This document shows, piece after piece, positions 1-5,221 of a stretch of DNA of 5,296 nucleotides. The position numbers and the translations under genes are program-made. Under the pieces are notes generated by a model. The model was not told the origin of the DNA and did no database searches. It saw only the letters and a list, made by a program, of their open reading frames with translations. The stretch comes from Eubacterium sp. (GTDB lineage: Bacteria; Bacillota; Clostridia; Oscillospirales; Acutalibacteraceae), in assembly GCA_017543725.1 (NCBI GenBank), contig JAFYFO010000021.1, positions 1-5,296 on the forward strand. The letters are read 5' to 3'. Within the stretch, counting starts at the first letter, position 1; the number at the start of each line of letters is the position of its first letter.

Positions 1-1
1 A

Positions 2-490
2 ACATTTGAAAATCTGACTGTCGGACTTTGCGGCGATTTGAAATTCGGAAGAACCGTTCATTCGCTTATTAAGGCAATGAGCAGATATAAGAATGTTAAA
101 TTCATTCTGATTTCCCCGAAAGAACTATCCGTTCCCGAATATATCAAAACCGATGTTCTTGAGCCGAGCGGCTGCGAATATGCCGAGGCACTGAAAATGG
201 AGGCGGTTATGCCGCAACTTGATATACTTTATATGACAAGAATCCAAAGAGAGCGCTTTTTCTCGGAAGAGGAATATTTAAAGCATAAAGACGCCTTTAT
301 TCTTGATACGGATAAACTTGAAAATGCAAAACAGTCGCTGACGATTATGCATCCGCTTCCGCGAGTTAATGAAATTGCAACATCTGTTGACGACGACCCG
401 CGCGCTAAGTATTTTGAGCAGGCGCTCAACGGAAAATATATCAGAATGGCGCTGATTATAACATTGCTGAAATGGGGTGAATTGCTTTGA
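2..490 (+). CDS. pyrB: Aspartate carbamoyltransferase catalytic subunit, C-terminal part (5' end outside window)
   Basis: This is the catalytic chain of aspartate carbamoyltransferase, which joins carbamoyl phosphate and L-aspartate to make N-carbamoyl-L-aspartate, the first committed step of pyrimidine synthesis, in the cytoplasm. The open frame runs in from the left edge: 162 residues are present and roughly the first 145-150 of a usual ~305-residue chain are missing. The visible part is the aspartate-binding domain. It opens with [16 protein letters not shown], which matches the family motif GDLKYGRTVHS and holds the active-site Arg equivalent to E. coli Arg167. It continues with [12 protein letters not shown] (Arg229 and Gln231 equivalents) and [11 protein letters not shown] (the Pro266-Leu267 loop). 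The TTG at 38 is only an internal codon, because the match to the family continues upstream of it. The stop overlaps the start of pyrI by 4 bases, so the two chains are probably translationally coupled. Confidence 0.97.
   Translation, partial: TFENLTVGLCGDLKFGRTVHSLIKAMSRYKNVKFILISPKELSVPEYIKTDVLEPSGCEYAEALKMEAVMPQLDILYMTRIQRERFFSEEEYLKHKDAFILDTDKLENAKQSLTIMHPLPRVNEIATSVDDDPRAKYFEQALNGKYIRMALIITLLKWGELL
474..480 (+). promoter_or_regulatory. Ribosome binding site of pyrI
   Basis: GGGGTGA lies inside the last codons of pyrB and ends 6 bases before the TTG at 487. No ATG or GTG in this frame is nearby, so this site together with the match to PyrI N-termini decides in favour of a TTG start. Confidence 0.6.
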
Positions 491-894
491 AAATAGACGC
501 AATTGAAAACGGATATGTTATCGACCATATCCCTGCAGGCAAGGCAATGAGCGTTTATGAAATACTCAGACTTTCAAAACTTTCATGCCAGGTTGCGATT
601 ATAACAAACGCCAAATCAAAAAAGCAGCGGGCAAAGGACATTATCAAAATCAATGAACTCATTGATTTAGACCTTGATATGATTGCTTTCATCGCTCCAA
701 TGGCAACCGTTAATATTATTAAAGACGGCAAATGCACCGAAAAGAAAAAACTCTCCGTGCCGGAGAGAATTGTTAATGTTGTTCGATGCCCGAATCCGAG
801 ATGCATATGCAATAACGAGGCAATCGACCATATATTCAAACTGACGGATAATAAGGGAACATATCGCTGCCTTTATTGTGAAACAAAAGTTTAG
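487..894 (+). CDS. pyrI: Aspartate carbamoyltransferase regulatory subunit
   Basis: PyrI is the non-catalytic chain of the aspartate carbamoyltransferase holoenzyme. In studied enzymes it binds CTP/UTP or ATP and passes the allosteric signal to PyrB trimers. The product is 135 residues, slightly shorter than the ~150 of enterobacterial PyrI. The N-terminal nucleotide-binding domain shows the family pattern [14 protein letters not shown] (residues 8-21), followed by the lysine-containing stretch [13 protein letters not shown] (43-55). The C-terminal zinc domain carries the four ligand cysteines Cys101, Cys106, Cys128 and Cys131, in CPNPRC and CLYC, with spacing like E. coli 109/114/138/141. 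Cys108 is an extra cysteine beside the site. The start is TTG at 487, inside a TTGA overlap with the pyrB stop. It is the last gene of its operon in this window, since a terminator follows within about 50 bases. Confidence 0.96.
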   Translation: MKIDAIENGYVIDHIPAGKAMSVYEILRLSKLSCQVAIITNAKSKKQRAKDIIKINELIDLDLDMIAFIAPMATVNIIKDGKCTEKKKLSVPERIVNVVRCPNPRCICNNEAIDHIFKLTDNKGTYRCLYCETKV

Positions 895-901
895 CATCGG
901 G

Positions 902-954
902 CGCGAAACGCGAAACGAAAAATGCAAAACGCGAAACGCGAAACGAAAAATGCA
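902..954 (+). repeat. Two perfect 25-base direct repeats made of GCGAAAC units
   Basis: Bases 902-926 and 930-954 are identical over 25 positions (period 28), separated by AAA. Each copy is CGCGAAAC, then GCGAAAC, then GAAAAATGCA. The shorter 7-base unit GCGAAAC is therefore itself repeated twice within each copy. The last bases of the second copy (AAAAATGCA) form the start of the terminator stem at 946-975, so the duplication has copied part of the terminator arm. The region is noncoding and lies just after the pyrI stop. With only two copies it is best read as a tandem duplication or a simple-sequence expansion. Whether it also occurs elsewhere in the genome cannot be seen here. Confidence 0.85.
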
Positions 955-975
955 GGTCAAGTGACCTGCATTTTT
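946..975. terminator. Bidirectional intrinsic terminator between convergent operons
   Basis: TGCAGGTC (951-958) pairs perfectly with GACCTGCA (963-970) around the loop AAGT. AAAAA on the left (946-950) and TTTTT on the right (971-975) extend the stem to 13 pairs and supply a U run in either direction. It lies between pyrI (plus) and the COG2509-like gene (minus), so it can end both operons. The T run overlaps the TAA stop codon of the minus-strand gene (974-976), leaving no spacer on that side. Confidence 0.88.
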
Positions 976-2569
976 AATGTTCGTCTTCCAGAACCGCGTT
1001 TGCGCATTTGATGCCGTCAACTGCTGCGGAAACTATTCCGCCTGCATAGCCTGCGCCTTCGCCGCAGGGGTAAACGCCCCTGATATTGCATTGAAGGAAT
1101 TCATCCCTGAGAATTCGGACAGCGCTTGAACTCCTTGTTTCGGGCGCCGTTAAAACCGCGTCATAAAGCGCAAAACCGCTGAGTTTCTTATCCATTTGGA
1201 CTATGGCGCTTTGCATTGTTTTTGTAACTCTGTCGGGCAGACATTCGCTGAGATTTGTCAGCGTGACGCCGATGGGATAGGTTGGGTTAACATCGCCGAG
1301 GGCGGTGCTTTTTTTGTTTTTAAGAAAATCGCCGACAAGTTGGGCTGGCGCTTTATAATTTGCTCCTGCAAGTTCAAACGCCTTCTGTTCGATTTCACGC
1401 TGATAATAGATTCCCGCAAGCGGATGCTCGCTTGGAAAATCCTTTGGCTCAATACCAACGAGGAGAGCGCTGTTTGCGTTTTCTCCGTCACGCGCGAGAG
1501 AACTCATTCCGTTAACGATAACTCCGCCTTTCTCGCTTGCGGCGGCAACAACCGTTCCGCCGGGGCACATACAGAAAGTATAAGCGCCTCTTTCGTGAAG
1601 TCCGTGGCAGGAAAGTTTATAATCCGCCGCGCCGAGTTTGGGGTGATTTGCAAATTTACCGTACTGGCTCTTGTTTATCAGGCTTTGCGGATGCTCAATT
1701 CTTGCGCCTGCGGAAAACGGCTTCTGAATAATCTCAACTCTGAGATTATAAAGCATTTCAACCGTATCCCTTGCGCTGTGACCGATTGCCATAATAACGC
1801 TGTCGGTTTCAATATCAAAGTATTCATTTTGTTTTGAACAGCGAACTCCGTGAATAAAACCGTTTGCAATATGAAGTTTTTCAAGTTTCGTTTCAAGAAG
1901 AACTTCGCCGCCGAGGTTTTCAATCTTTTTTCTTATATTCTTAACAACTATCGCAAGCCTGTCCGTTCCGACATGGGGTTTTGATGAATAAAGAATTTCC
2001 TCGGGCGCGCCTGCCTCATAGAGTTCCTGCAAAACCTTTCTTATGTGGGGGCTTTTTATTCCCGTTGTTAATTTACCGTCCGAAAAAGTACCCGCACCGC
2101 CTTCACCGAACTGAACGTTTGATTCCTCATCAAGCCTTGCTTTCTGCCAGAATTCGTTAACATCCTTCTGACGAGCGTCAATATCTTTTCCGCGTTCAAG
2201 AATAATCGGCTGCAAGCCTGCTTCGGCGAGAATTATTCCTGCAAACATTCCTGCAGGTCCGAAACCGACTATAACGGGTCTGAAAGGGCTTTGCCTTTTA
2301 TTCTGAACAGGCTGATAAACATAGGCTTTAACGATTGAAACCTTGTTTGATTTGATTTTGTTAACTATCTGTTCTTCATCAAGACCGATTTCAACATCAA
2401 CGCTGTATGAAAAATGAACATCTTCTTTTTTGCGCGCGTCAACGCTCTTTTTAAAGATGCTCAGTTTTTTAATATATTTTTCATTGATTTTAAGAGCCTT
2501 TGCCGCTTTTGTTTTCAGCAAAGACTCATCTTCATCAAGATTCAGTTTTATTTCATTAATTCTTATCAT
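974..2569 (-). CDS. FAD-dependent oxidoreductase of the COG2509 type (function not assigned)
   Basis: This is a 531-residue flavoprotein resembling the COG2509 'uncharacterized FAD-dependent dehydrogenase' family. No substrate is known to me. Residues 1-95 are a charged N-terminal domain. The Rossmann FAD-binding motif GFGPAG follows at 102-107, with the ribose-binding acidic residue in LERG (Glu125). The family signature FGEGGAGTFSDGKL is at 154-167. AIGHSARDT (261-269), FSAGARIEHP (285-294) and CMCPGGTVV (333-341) follow, and the C-terminal FAD-contacting segment YPCGEGAGYAGG is at 500-511. There is no signal peptide or membrane segment, so it is expected in the cytoplasm. The ATG at 2567-2569 has a good AAGGAAG site 6 bases upstream. 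It is probably the second gene of an operon, 53 bases after the HI0933-like gene, and its stop runs into the shared terminator. Length and motifs look complete, so it is probably an active flavoenzyme. Confidence 0.9.
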   Translation of the reverse strand: MIRINEIKLNLDEDESLLKTKAAKALKINEKYIKKLSIFKKSVDARKKEDVHFSYSVDVEIGLDEEQIVNKIKSNKVSIVKAYVYQPVQNKRQSPFRPVIVGFGPAGMFAGIILAEAGLQPIILERGKDIDARQKDVNEFWQKARLDEESNVQFGEGGAGTFSDGKLTTGIKSPHIRKVLQELYEAGAPEEILYSSKPHVGTDRLAIVVKNIRKKIENLGGEVLLETKLEKLHIANGFIHGVRCSKQNEYFDIETDSVIMAIGHSARDTVEMLYNLRVEIIQKPFSAGARIEHPQSLINKSQYGKFANHPKLGAADYKLSCHGLHERGAYTFCMCPGGTVVAAASEKGGVIVNGMSSLARDGENANSALLVGIEPKDFPSEHPLAGIYYQREIEQKAFELAGANYKAPAQLVGDFLKNKKSTALGDVNPTYPIGVTLTNLSECLPDRVTKTMQSAIVQMDKKLSGFALYDAVLTAPETRSSSAVRILRDEFLQCNIRGVYPCGEGAGYAGGIVSAAVDGIKCANAVLEDEH

Positions 2570-2575
2570 ATATTT

Positions 2576-2582
2576 CTTCCTT
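2576..2582 (-). promoter_or_regulatory. Ribosome binding site of the COG2509-like gene
   Basis: Read on the minus strand this is AAGGAAG, ending 6 bases before the ATG at 2569. It supports that start. The stronger GGGAGG just upstream (minus strand, within the hairpin at 2587-2607) is 17 or more bases away and is probably too far to serve. Confidence 0.6.
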
Positions 2583-2586
2583 ATTG

Positions 2587-2607
2587 CCTCCCTTGTGTAA
2601 AGGGAGG
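2587..2607 (-). repeat. Intergenic hairpin, possible copy of a dispersed palindromic repeat
   Basis: On the plus strand CCTCCCTT (2587-2594) pairs perfectly with AAGGGAGG (2600-2607) around GTGTA. On the minus strand the flank reads GGCTCCCCCTCCCTTTACAC. From memory, CCCTTTACACAAGGGAGG-like palindromes are scattered between genes in many gut Clostridia genomes, so this may be one copy. It sits in the 53-base gap between the two flavoprotein genes. No T run follows it in the minus direction, so it is a poor terminator. It could affect RNA stability or the relative expression of the two genes. Confidence 0.55.
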
Positions 2608-2622
2608 GGGAGCCTTGCGTTG

Positions 2623-3735
2623 TTACTCGCGTTGCTCGGCAATCTTATTTGCCGCTTTAACTCCGCTTGACCATGCAAAATCAAGATTGAAGCCGCCGCA
2701 GGGGAACTGGTTATCCGTTAATTCTCCGATAATATAAAGATTATCGCAGAGTTTTGATTGGAAGGATTCATCAAGTTCATCCTTTTCAATTCCGCCCTTT
2801 GTTATCTGAGCGTATTCATATCCTTTTGTTCCCGATATAATCAACCGCCAGTTTTTTATGTATTTTGCCATTTTTTCTTCGTTTCCTTCAGCCTGACGGC
2901 TGAGAACCGTGCATAGTTTCAATGGCAGAATTCCTTCAAAATTGCCGAATTTTTTATAATGCGAAAGAAGTTCTTCTTCCGTCATTTCGGGAACAAAATC
3001 AATAACGGCGCTGTATCTTTGATTATCATTTTTGATTTTTTCATCGCAAACAAGATGCGAAAGATTCATAACAACGATTCCCGAAAGACCGTAATCGGTG
3101 AAAAGAACTTCGCCGAATTCCTCTTTTGCGATTTCATCGCCGATAACGAGTTTAACAAGGCATTTCGCTCTTATTCCTTTGAGCGCTCTGCAATTCTTAT
3201 TCGGCGATTTAAGTTGAACAAGGGCGGGGGAGAGTGCGCTTATTTTATGCCCGAATGTTTGAGCAAGAGAATATCCGCTTCCGTCTGAGCCGAGCGCGCT
3301 TTGCGCTTTTCCTCCTGTTGCAAGAACAAGAACATCGCCGCTGAAAACGCCCTTATCTGTGAAAACGCTGAAAGTTTCAGCCGTTTTTTCGGCGCTTTTA
3401 ACAGTGCAGGAAGTAACAATATTGATATTGAGTTTTCTGCAGTTTGAAACAAGAGTTTCAACAACGCTTGATGCCTGATTTGAATAAGGATACATTCTGC
3501 CGTCTTCGCTCTCGCGCAAAACAAGCCCGATTGATTCAAAAAAGTTTTTAGTTGTTTCAAATCCCGGAGCATATTTGTTTGTTATATTGCATCTTCCGTT
3601 TCCGGTTGCAAAAATCTTTTTGCAGGGTTCGTCAAGGTGCTCAAGAACAGTAACGCTGCAATCGGGATTATTCAGTTTTGTTTTTATTGCGCAGGCAATG
3701 CCGCTTGCGCCGCCGCCGATAACAACGATGTTCAT
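2623..3735 (-). CDS. HI0933/BaiN-family FAD-binding oxidoreductase
   Basis: This is a 370-residue flavoprotein of the HI0933-like family (Pfam PF03486), which includes YhiN and BaiN-type proteins. BaiN was described as an NAD(P)H flavoprotein in bile-acid 7-dehydroxylation, but most members have unknown substrates and no bai gene is nearby, so I do not assign that role. The FAD Rossmann motif GGGASG is at residues 7-12, with acidic Glu32 ending the second strand. The family signature KKIFATGNGRCNITN spans 39-53. GRMYPYSNQAS (79-89), LATGG (138-142), GSDGSGY (149-155), GEVLFTDYGLSG (208-219) and the C-terminal CGGFNLDFAWSSG (346-358) follow. The length is at the short end for the family (usually about 390-430), with a compact region around 250-300. 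The start is the ATG at 3735, with AGGTGG 6 bases upstream. An upstream ATG at 3795 in the same frame would add 20 unconserved residues before the FAD motif. No membrane segment is visible. Confidence 0.92.
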   Translation of the reverse strand: MNIVVIGGGASGIACAIKTKLNNPDCSVTVLEHLDEPCKKIFATGNGRCNITNKYAPGFETTKNFFESIGLVLRESEDGRMYPYSNQASSVVETLVSNCRKLNINIVTSCTVKSAEKTAETFSVFTDKGVFSGDVLVLATGGKAQSALGSDGSGYSLAQTFGHKISALSPALVQLKSPNKNCRALKGIRAKCLVKLVIGDEIAKEEFGEVLFTDYGLSGIVVMNLSHLVCDEKIKNDNQRYSAVIDFVPEMTEEELLSHYKKFGNFEGILPLKLCTVLSRQAEGNEEKMAKYIKNWRLIISGTKGYEYAQITKGGIEKDELDESFQSKLCDNLYIIGELTDNQFPCGGFNLDFAWSSGVKAANKIAEQRE

Positions 3736-3741
3736 TTTGCC

Positions 3742-3747
3742 CCACCT
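3742..3747 (-). promoter_or_regulatory. Ribosome binding site deciding the start of the HI0933-like gene
   Basis: On the minus strand this reads AGGTGG, 6 bases before the ATG at 3735. The in-frame ATG at 3795 has no comparable site, so the shorter protein is preferred. Confidence 0.7.
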
Positions 3748-3766
3748 TTCGAAATTATTCTTAAAT

Positions 3767-3795
3767 ATCTTAATACAATACAGCGCAAATTGCAA
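3767..3795 (-). promoter_or_regulatory. Candidate promoter of the flavoprotein operon
   Basis: On the minus strand TTGCAA (3790-3795) and TAAGAT (3767-3772) are separated by exactly 17 bases, a plausible but imperfect sigma-A pair (4 of 6 matches each). It lies 31 bases upstream of the ATG at 3735, close to the divergent rpmG promoter. The region is AT-rich, so chance matches are easy. Confidence 0.35.
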
Positions 3796-3821
3796 TATTT
3801 TTCTTTTTTTGCAAAAATTGC

Positions 3822-3850
3822 TTGACTATTTTCTTTATATATGATAATAT
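3822..3850 (+). promoter_or_regulatory. Sigma-A type promoter of the rpmG-secE-nusG operon
   Basis: TTGACT at 3822-3827 (5 of 6 to TTGACA) is followed 17 bases later by TAATAT at 3845-3850, which is preceded by the extended -10 dinucleotide TG at 3842-3843. An overlapping GATAAT (3843-3848) fits the -10 consensus better but with only a 15-base spacer. Transcription would begin near 3857, giving an untranslated leader of about 110 bases before rpmG. No other promoter in the gap looks as good on this strand. Confidence 0.7.
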
Positions 3851-3856
3851 TCTAAA

Positions 3857-3968
3857 TACCTCGAATTTCGGGTTTATTTTTTTGCGCGAATATTTGATTG
3901 CCGTGTGAGCGTGATACGGCTTCAAAACGAGGGAGATTGATATCGAAATTAAATAGGAGGTGCCGTAT
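3857..3968 (+). promoter_or_regulatory. Structured 5' leader of rpmG (possible RNA regulatory element)
   Basis: The leader of about 110 bases has several perfect or near-perfect pairings. AATTTCG (3864-3870) can pair with CGAAATT (3944-3950), just before the ribosome binding site. GCCGTGT (3900-3906) can pair with ATACGGC (3914-3920) as a 7-pair hairpin with one G-U. The same ATACGGC is also perfectly complementary to GCCGTAT (3962-3968), the seven bases between AGGAGGT and the ATG, so the two pairings exclude each other. No T-box or other riboswitch class is recognisable to me. Ribosomal-protein operons are often self-regulated through such leaders, but the ligand here, if any, is unknown. 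Confidence 0.4.
3955..3961 (+). promoter_or_regulatory. Strong ribosome binding site of rpmG
   Basis: AGGAGGT matches the anti-Shine-Dalgarno sequence fully and lies 7 bases before the ATG at 3969. The spacer GCCGTAT can pair with ATACGGC at 3914-3920, which could mask this site. Confidence 0.85.
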
Positions 3969-4118
3969 ATGAGAGTTAAAATAACTTTAGCATGCACTGA
4001 ATGCAAACAACGCAACTATAACACAATGAAAAACAAGAAAAACACGCCGGACAGACTTGAAATGAATAAATATTGTCCGTTCTGCAAGAAGCACACACTT
4101 CACAGAGAAACAAAGTAA
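3969..4118 (+). CDS. rpmG: 50S ribosomal protein L33
   Basis: This is a 49-residue protein of the large ribosomal subunit, located near the E site. The sequence begins [17 protein letters not shown], contains [19 protein letters not shown], and ends in HRETK, all typical of bacterial L33. It is the zinc-ribbon (C+) form, with Cys9 and Cys12 in CTEC and Cys36 and Cys39 in CPFC. Bacillota often also carry a cysteine-free paralog used under zinc shortage, but none is in this window. It is the first gene of the cluster, and secE begins 12 bases after its stop. The ATG is supported by an ideal ribosome binding site. Some relatives have a tRNA-Trp gene between rpmG and secE, and there is none here. 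Confidence 0.97.
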   Translation: MRVKITLACTECKQRNYNTMKNKKNTPDRLEMNKYCPFCKKHTLHRETK

Positions 4119-4130
4119 CGGAGGGATATT

Positions 4131-4553
4131 ATGGCTTCAAAGAAAGATGATTTTGTTGCTTCCGAGCAAAAAGAGGAAGCCAAGAAGTCAAAAAAGTCTG
4201 ATAAGAAATCAGACAAAGAGAAAAAGGCCCGCAAAAATCCGTTTAAATCCATTGGTGCTTTCTTCAAAGGCGTAAAAAGCGAAGGCAAGAAAGTTGTTTG
4301 GCCTAAGGCAAAAGAGGTTTTCAAAAACACAGTTATCGTTCTTGTTGTTATCCTCATTGTCGGAGTTGTTATCTATCTTATTGATTTGGGATTAACTCAG
4401 GGAATGAAGGGCATTAAGCAACTTGCAAACACAACAACTGTTGCTGCTGAATCAACCGAACCGACAACTGCTGAAACTCTCGATGAAAACACCGAGGCTG
4501 AAAGCACAGAAGAAAAAACTTCCGAGCAAACAACAACAGAGAAAGCCGACTAA
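4131..4553 (+). CDS. secE: Preprotein translocase subunit SecE with an unusual C-terminal tail
   Basis: SecE is the small essential subunit of the SecYEG channel in the cytoplasmic membrane. The family core lies at about residues 42-95. It starts with an amphipathic segment, FFKGVKSEGKKVVWPKAKEV, holding the conserved K-K-V-x-W-P (53-58). One membrane helix follows at about 66-87 (VIVLVVILIVGVVIYLIDL region). Residues 1-37 are a Lys/Glu-rich cytoplasmic extension. Residues 101-140 are a tail with 13 Thr, 10 Glu and 3 Ser out of 40, whereas single-helix SecE proteins of Bacillota usually end shortly after the helix (about 60 residues in Bacillus). With the usual N-in/C-out topology the tail would be outside the cell. 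The start ATG at 4131 follows GGAGGG at 4120-4125. It lies between rpmG and nusG, the normal order, and nusG begins 19 bases downstream. Confidence 0.95.
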   Translation: MASKKDDFVASEQKEEAKKSKKSDKKSDKEKKARKNPFKSIGAFFKGVKSEGKKVVWPKAKEVFKNTVIVLVVILIVGVVIYLIDLGLTQGMKGIKQLANTTTVAAESTEPTTAETLDENTEAESTEEKTSEQTTTEKAD

Positions 4554-4561
4554 GAGTTAAA

Positions 4562-4567
4562 AGGAGG
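4562..4567 (+). promoter_or_regulatory. Ribosome binding site of nusG
   Basis: AGGAGG ends 5 bases before the ATG at 4573 and fills most of the short secE-nusG gap. No terminator or promoter fits in this gap, so secE and nusG are co-transcribed. Confidence 0.8.
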
Positions 4568-4572
4568 CTTTT

Positions 4573-5097
4573 ATGGAAGAAGCAAGATGGTATGTTGCGC
4601 ACACTTTTTCAGGCTACGAAAACAAAGTTGCAAGCGACCTTAAAATCAAGGTTGAAAACCGTAATTTAACCGATTTGATTCAGGAAATAGTTGTTCCGAC
4701 GGAAAAGGTTGTTGAAATCAAGGAAGACGGAACAAAGAAGGAAAGCGAAAGAAAGATTTTTCCGAGTTATCTTCTGATTAAAATGGTTATGACGGACGAA
4801 ACCTGGTATGTTGTCAGAAACACAAGAGGCTGCGCAGGCTTTGTCGGTCCCGAGGGAAAACCCGTTCCTTTAACAGAGGAAGAAGTTAAAAACCTCGGCG
4901 TTGAAAAAGTAAGCGTTGAAGTAACATATAATGTTGGCGATATCGTTAATGTTATAGACGGTCCGCTTGAGGGCTTTTCGGGAACAGTTGAATCAATTGA
5001 TATTCCGAATAATTCAGTTCAGGTAACTGTTTCAATGTTCGGAAGAGAAACAACTGTTGATTTTGAACTCGACCAACTCGAAAAGGTCGACGATTAA
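4573..5097 (+). CDS. nusG: Transcription termination/antitermination factor NusG
   Basis: NusG binds RNA polymerase at the clamp and adjusts elongation, pausing and termination, and in some bacteria links polymerase to ribosomes or Rho. The 174 residues match the usual Bacillota length. The NGN domain spans about 4-110, with RWYVAHTFSGYENKVA at 5-20, FPSYLLIKM at 63-71 and the motif VRNTRGCAGFVG at 81-92. The KOW domain follows at about 120-172, including VGDIVNVIDGPLEGFSGTVE at 121-140. Residues 44-62 form a charged loop (KVVEIKEDGTKKESERK) typical of the family. The gene is intact, with its start set by an AGGAGG site. It sits in the standard secE-nusG-rplK order, with a structured gap of 124 bases before rplK. 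Confidence 0.98.
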   Translation: MEEARWYVAHTFSGYENKVASDLKIKVENRNLTDLIQEIVVPTEKVVEIKEDGTKKESERKIFPSYLLIKMVMTDETWYVVRNTRGCAGFVGPEGKPVPLTEEEVKNLGVEKVSVEVTYNVGDIVNVIDGPLEGFSGTVESIDIPNNSVQVTVSMFGRETTVDFELDQLEKVDD

Positions 5098-5108
5098 TTA
5101 AGTAATTC

Positions 5109-5121
5109 GCGGCATTGCCGC
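5109..5121 (+). other. Short GC-rich hairpin after nusG
   Basis: GCGGC (5109-5113) pairs perfectly with GCCGC (5117-5121) around ATT. The bases after it (ATTTACC) are not a real T run, so this is at most a weak terminator or the first part of the structured rplK leader. Confidence 0.4.
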
Positions 5122-5127
5122 ATTTAC

Positions 5128-5155
5128 CAAACTATACTATTTATAGTGTAGTTTG
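5128..5155 (+). other. Twelve-pair hairpin in the nusG-rplK gap
   Basis: CAAACTATACTA (5128-5139) pairs with TAGTGTAGTTTG (5144-5155), with a single G-U pair and a 4-base loop (TTTA). No T run follows, so it is not a standard terminator. It directly abuts the L1-like element at 5156, so it may be a processing site (an RNase III-like substrate) or a structural neighbour of that element. Confidence 0.65.
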
Positions 5156-5200
5156 TGTGGGAGGAATGAGGTTTTCGCCTCGTCTCCGCCAATTACCACA
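5156..5200 (+). promoter_or_regulatory. Ribosomal protein L1 binding leader (23S rRNA mimic) of the rplK-rplA operon
   Basis: The element folds as TGTGG (5156-5160) with CCACA (5196-5200), GAG (5161-5163) with CTC (5184-5186), and an inner hairpin ATGAGG/CCTCGT (5166-5171/5178-5183) with a 6-base loop. The unpaired stretch CGCCAATTA (5187-5195) lies on the 3' side. This resembles the L1 stalk of 23S rRNA, which (from memory) has GGUGGGAGG on the 5' side and an unpaired stretch then AUACCACC on the 3' side. Here the sequence has GTGGGAGG and TTACCACA. L1 is known to repress its own operon by binding such mimics. The element ends 5 bases before the rplK ribosome binding site, the expected place for translational control. 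Binding itself is inferred. Confidence 0.75.
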
Positions 5201-5205
5201 TTTTT

Positions 5206-5211
5206 AGGAGG
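5206..5211 (+). promoter_or_regulatory. Ribosome binding site of rplK
   Basis: AGGAGG ends 10 bases before the GTG at 5222, a slightly long spacing. It follows the L1-like element by 5 bases, so bound L1 could block ribosome entry. Confidence 0.75.
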
Positions 5212-5221
5212 AAAAATAATT

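Noticed and set aside
902..954. Short CRISPR-like array
   Set aside because: There are only two repeat copies, separated by 3 bases rather than a spacer of about 30, and no cas genes are present. The repeat is a simple GCGAAAC expansion.
1196..1837. Open frame of 213 codons on the plus strand opposite the COG2509-like gene
   Set aside because: It is antisense to a gene with strong family motifs on the minus strand, shows no recognisable protein pattern and has no convincing ribosome binding site. It is a shadow frame.
2587..2607. Terminator between the two flavoprotein genes
   Set aside because: The hairpin is strong, but on the minus strand it is followed by CAATAAGG with no T run, and the next gene has only a ribosome binding site and no clear promoter of its own.
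3736..3795. Longer N-terminus for the HI0933-like protein, starting at the ATG at 3795
   Set aside because: It would put 20 unconserved residues before the FAD motif, which normally begins within the first few residues. The internal ATG at 3735 has an AGGTGG site at ideal spacing.
3785..3821. Two small palindromes, GCAAATTGC and GCAAAAATTGC, as operator half-sites
   Set aside because: They have different centres (1 and 3 bases between the GCAA and TTGC arms), are short, and lie in very AT-rich DNA where such matches are common.
5115..5138. Promoter for rplK made of TTGCCG and TATACT
   Set aside because: The spacer is only 12 bases, and TATACT lies in the arm of a 12-pair hairpin. The resemblance is probably chance, and rplK may still be read from the upstream promoter.
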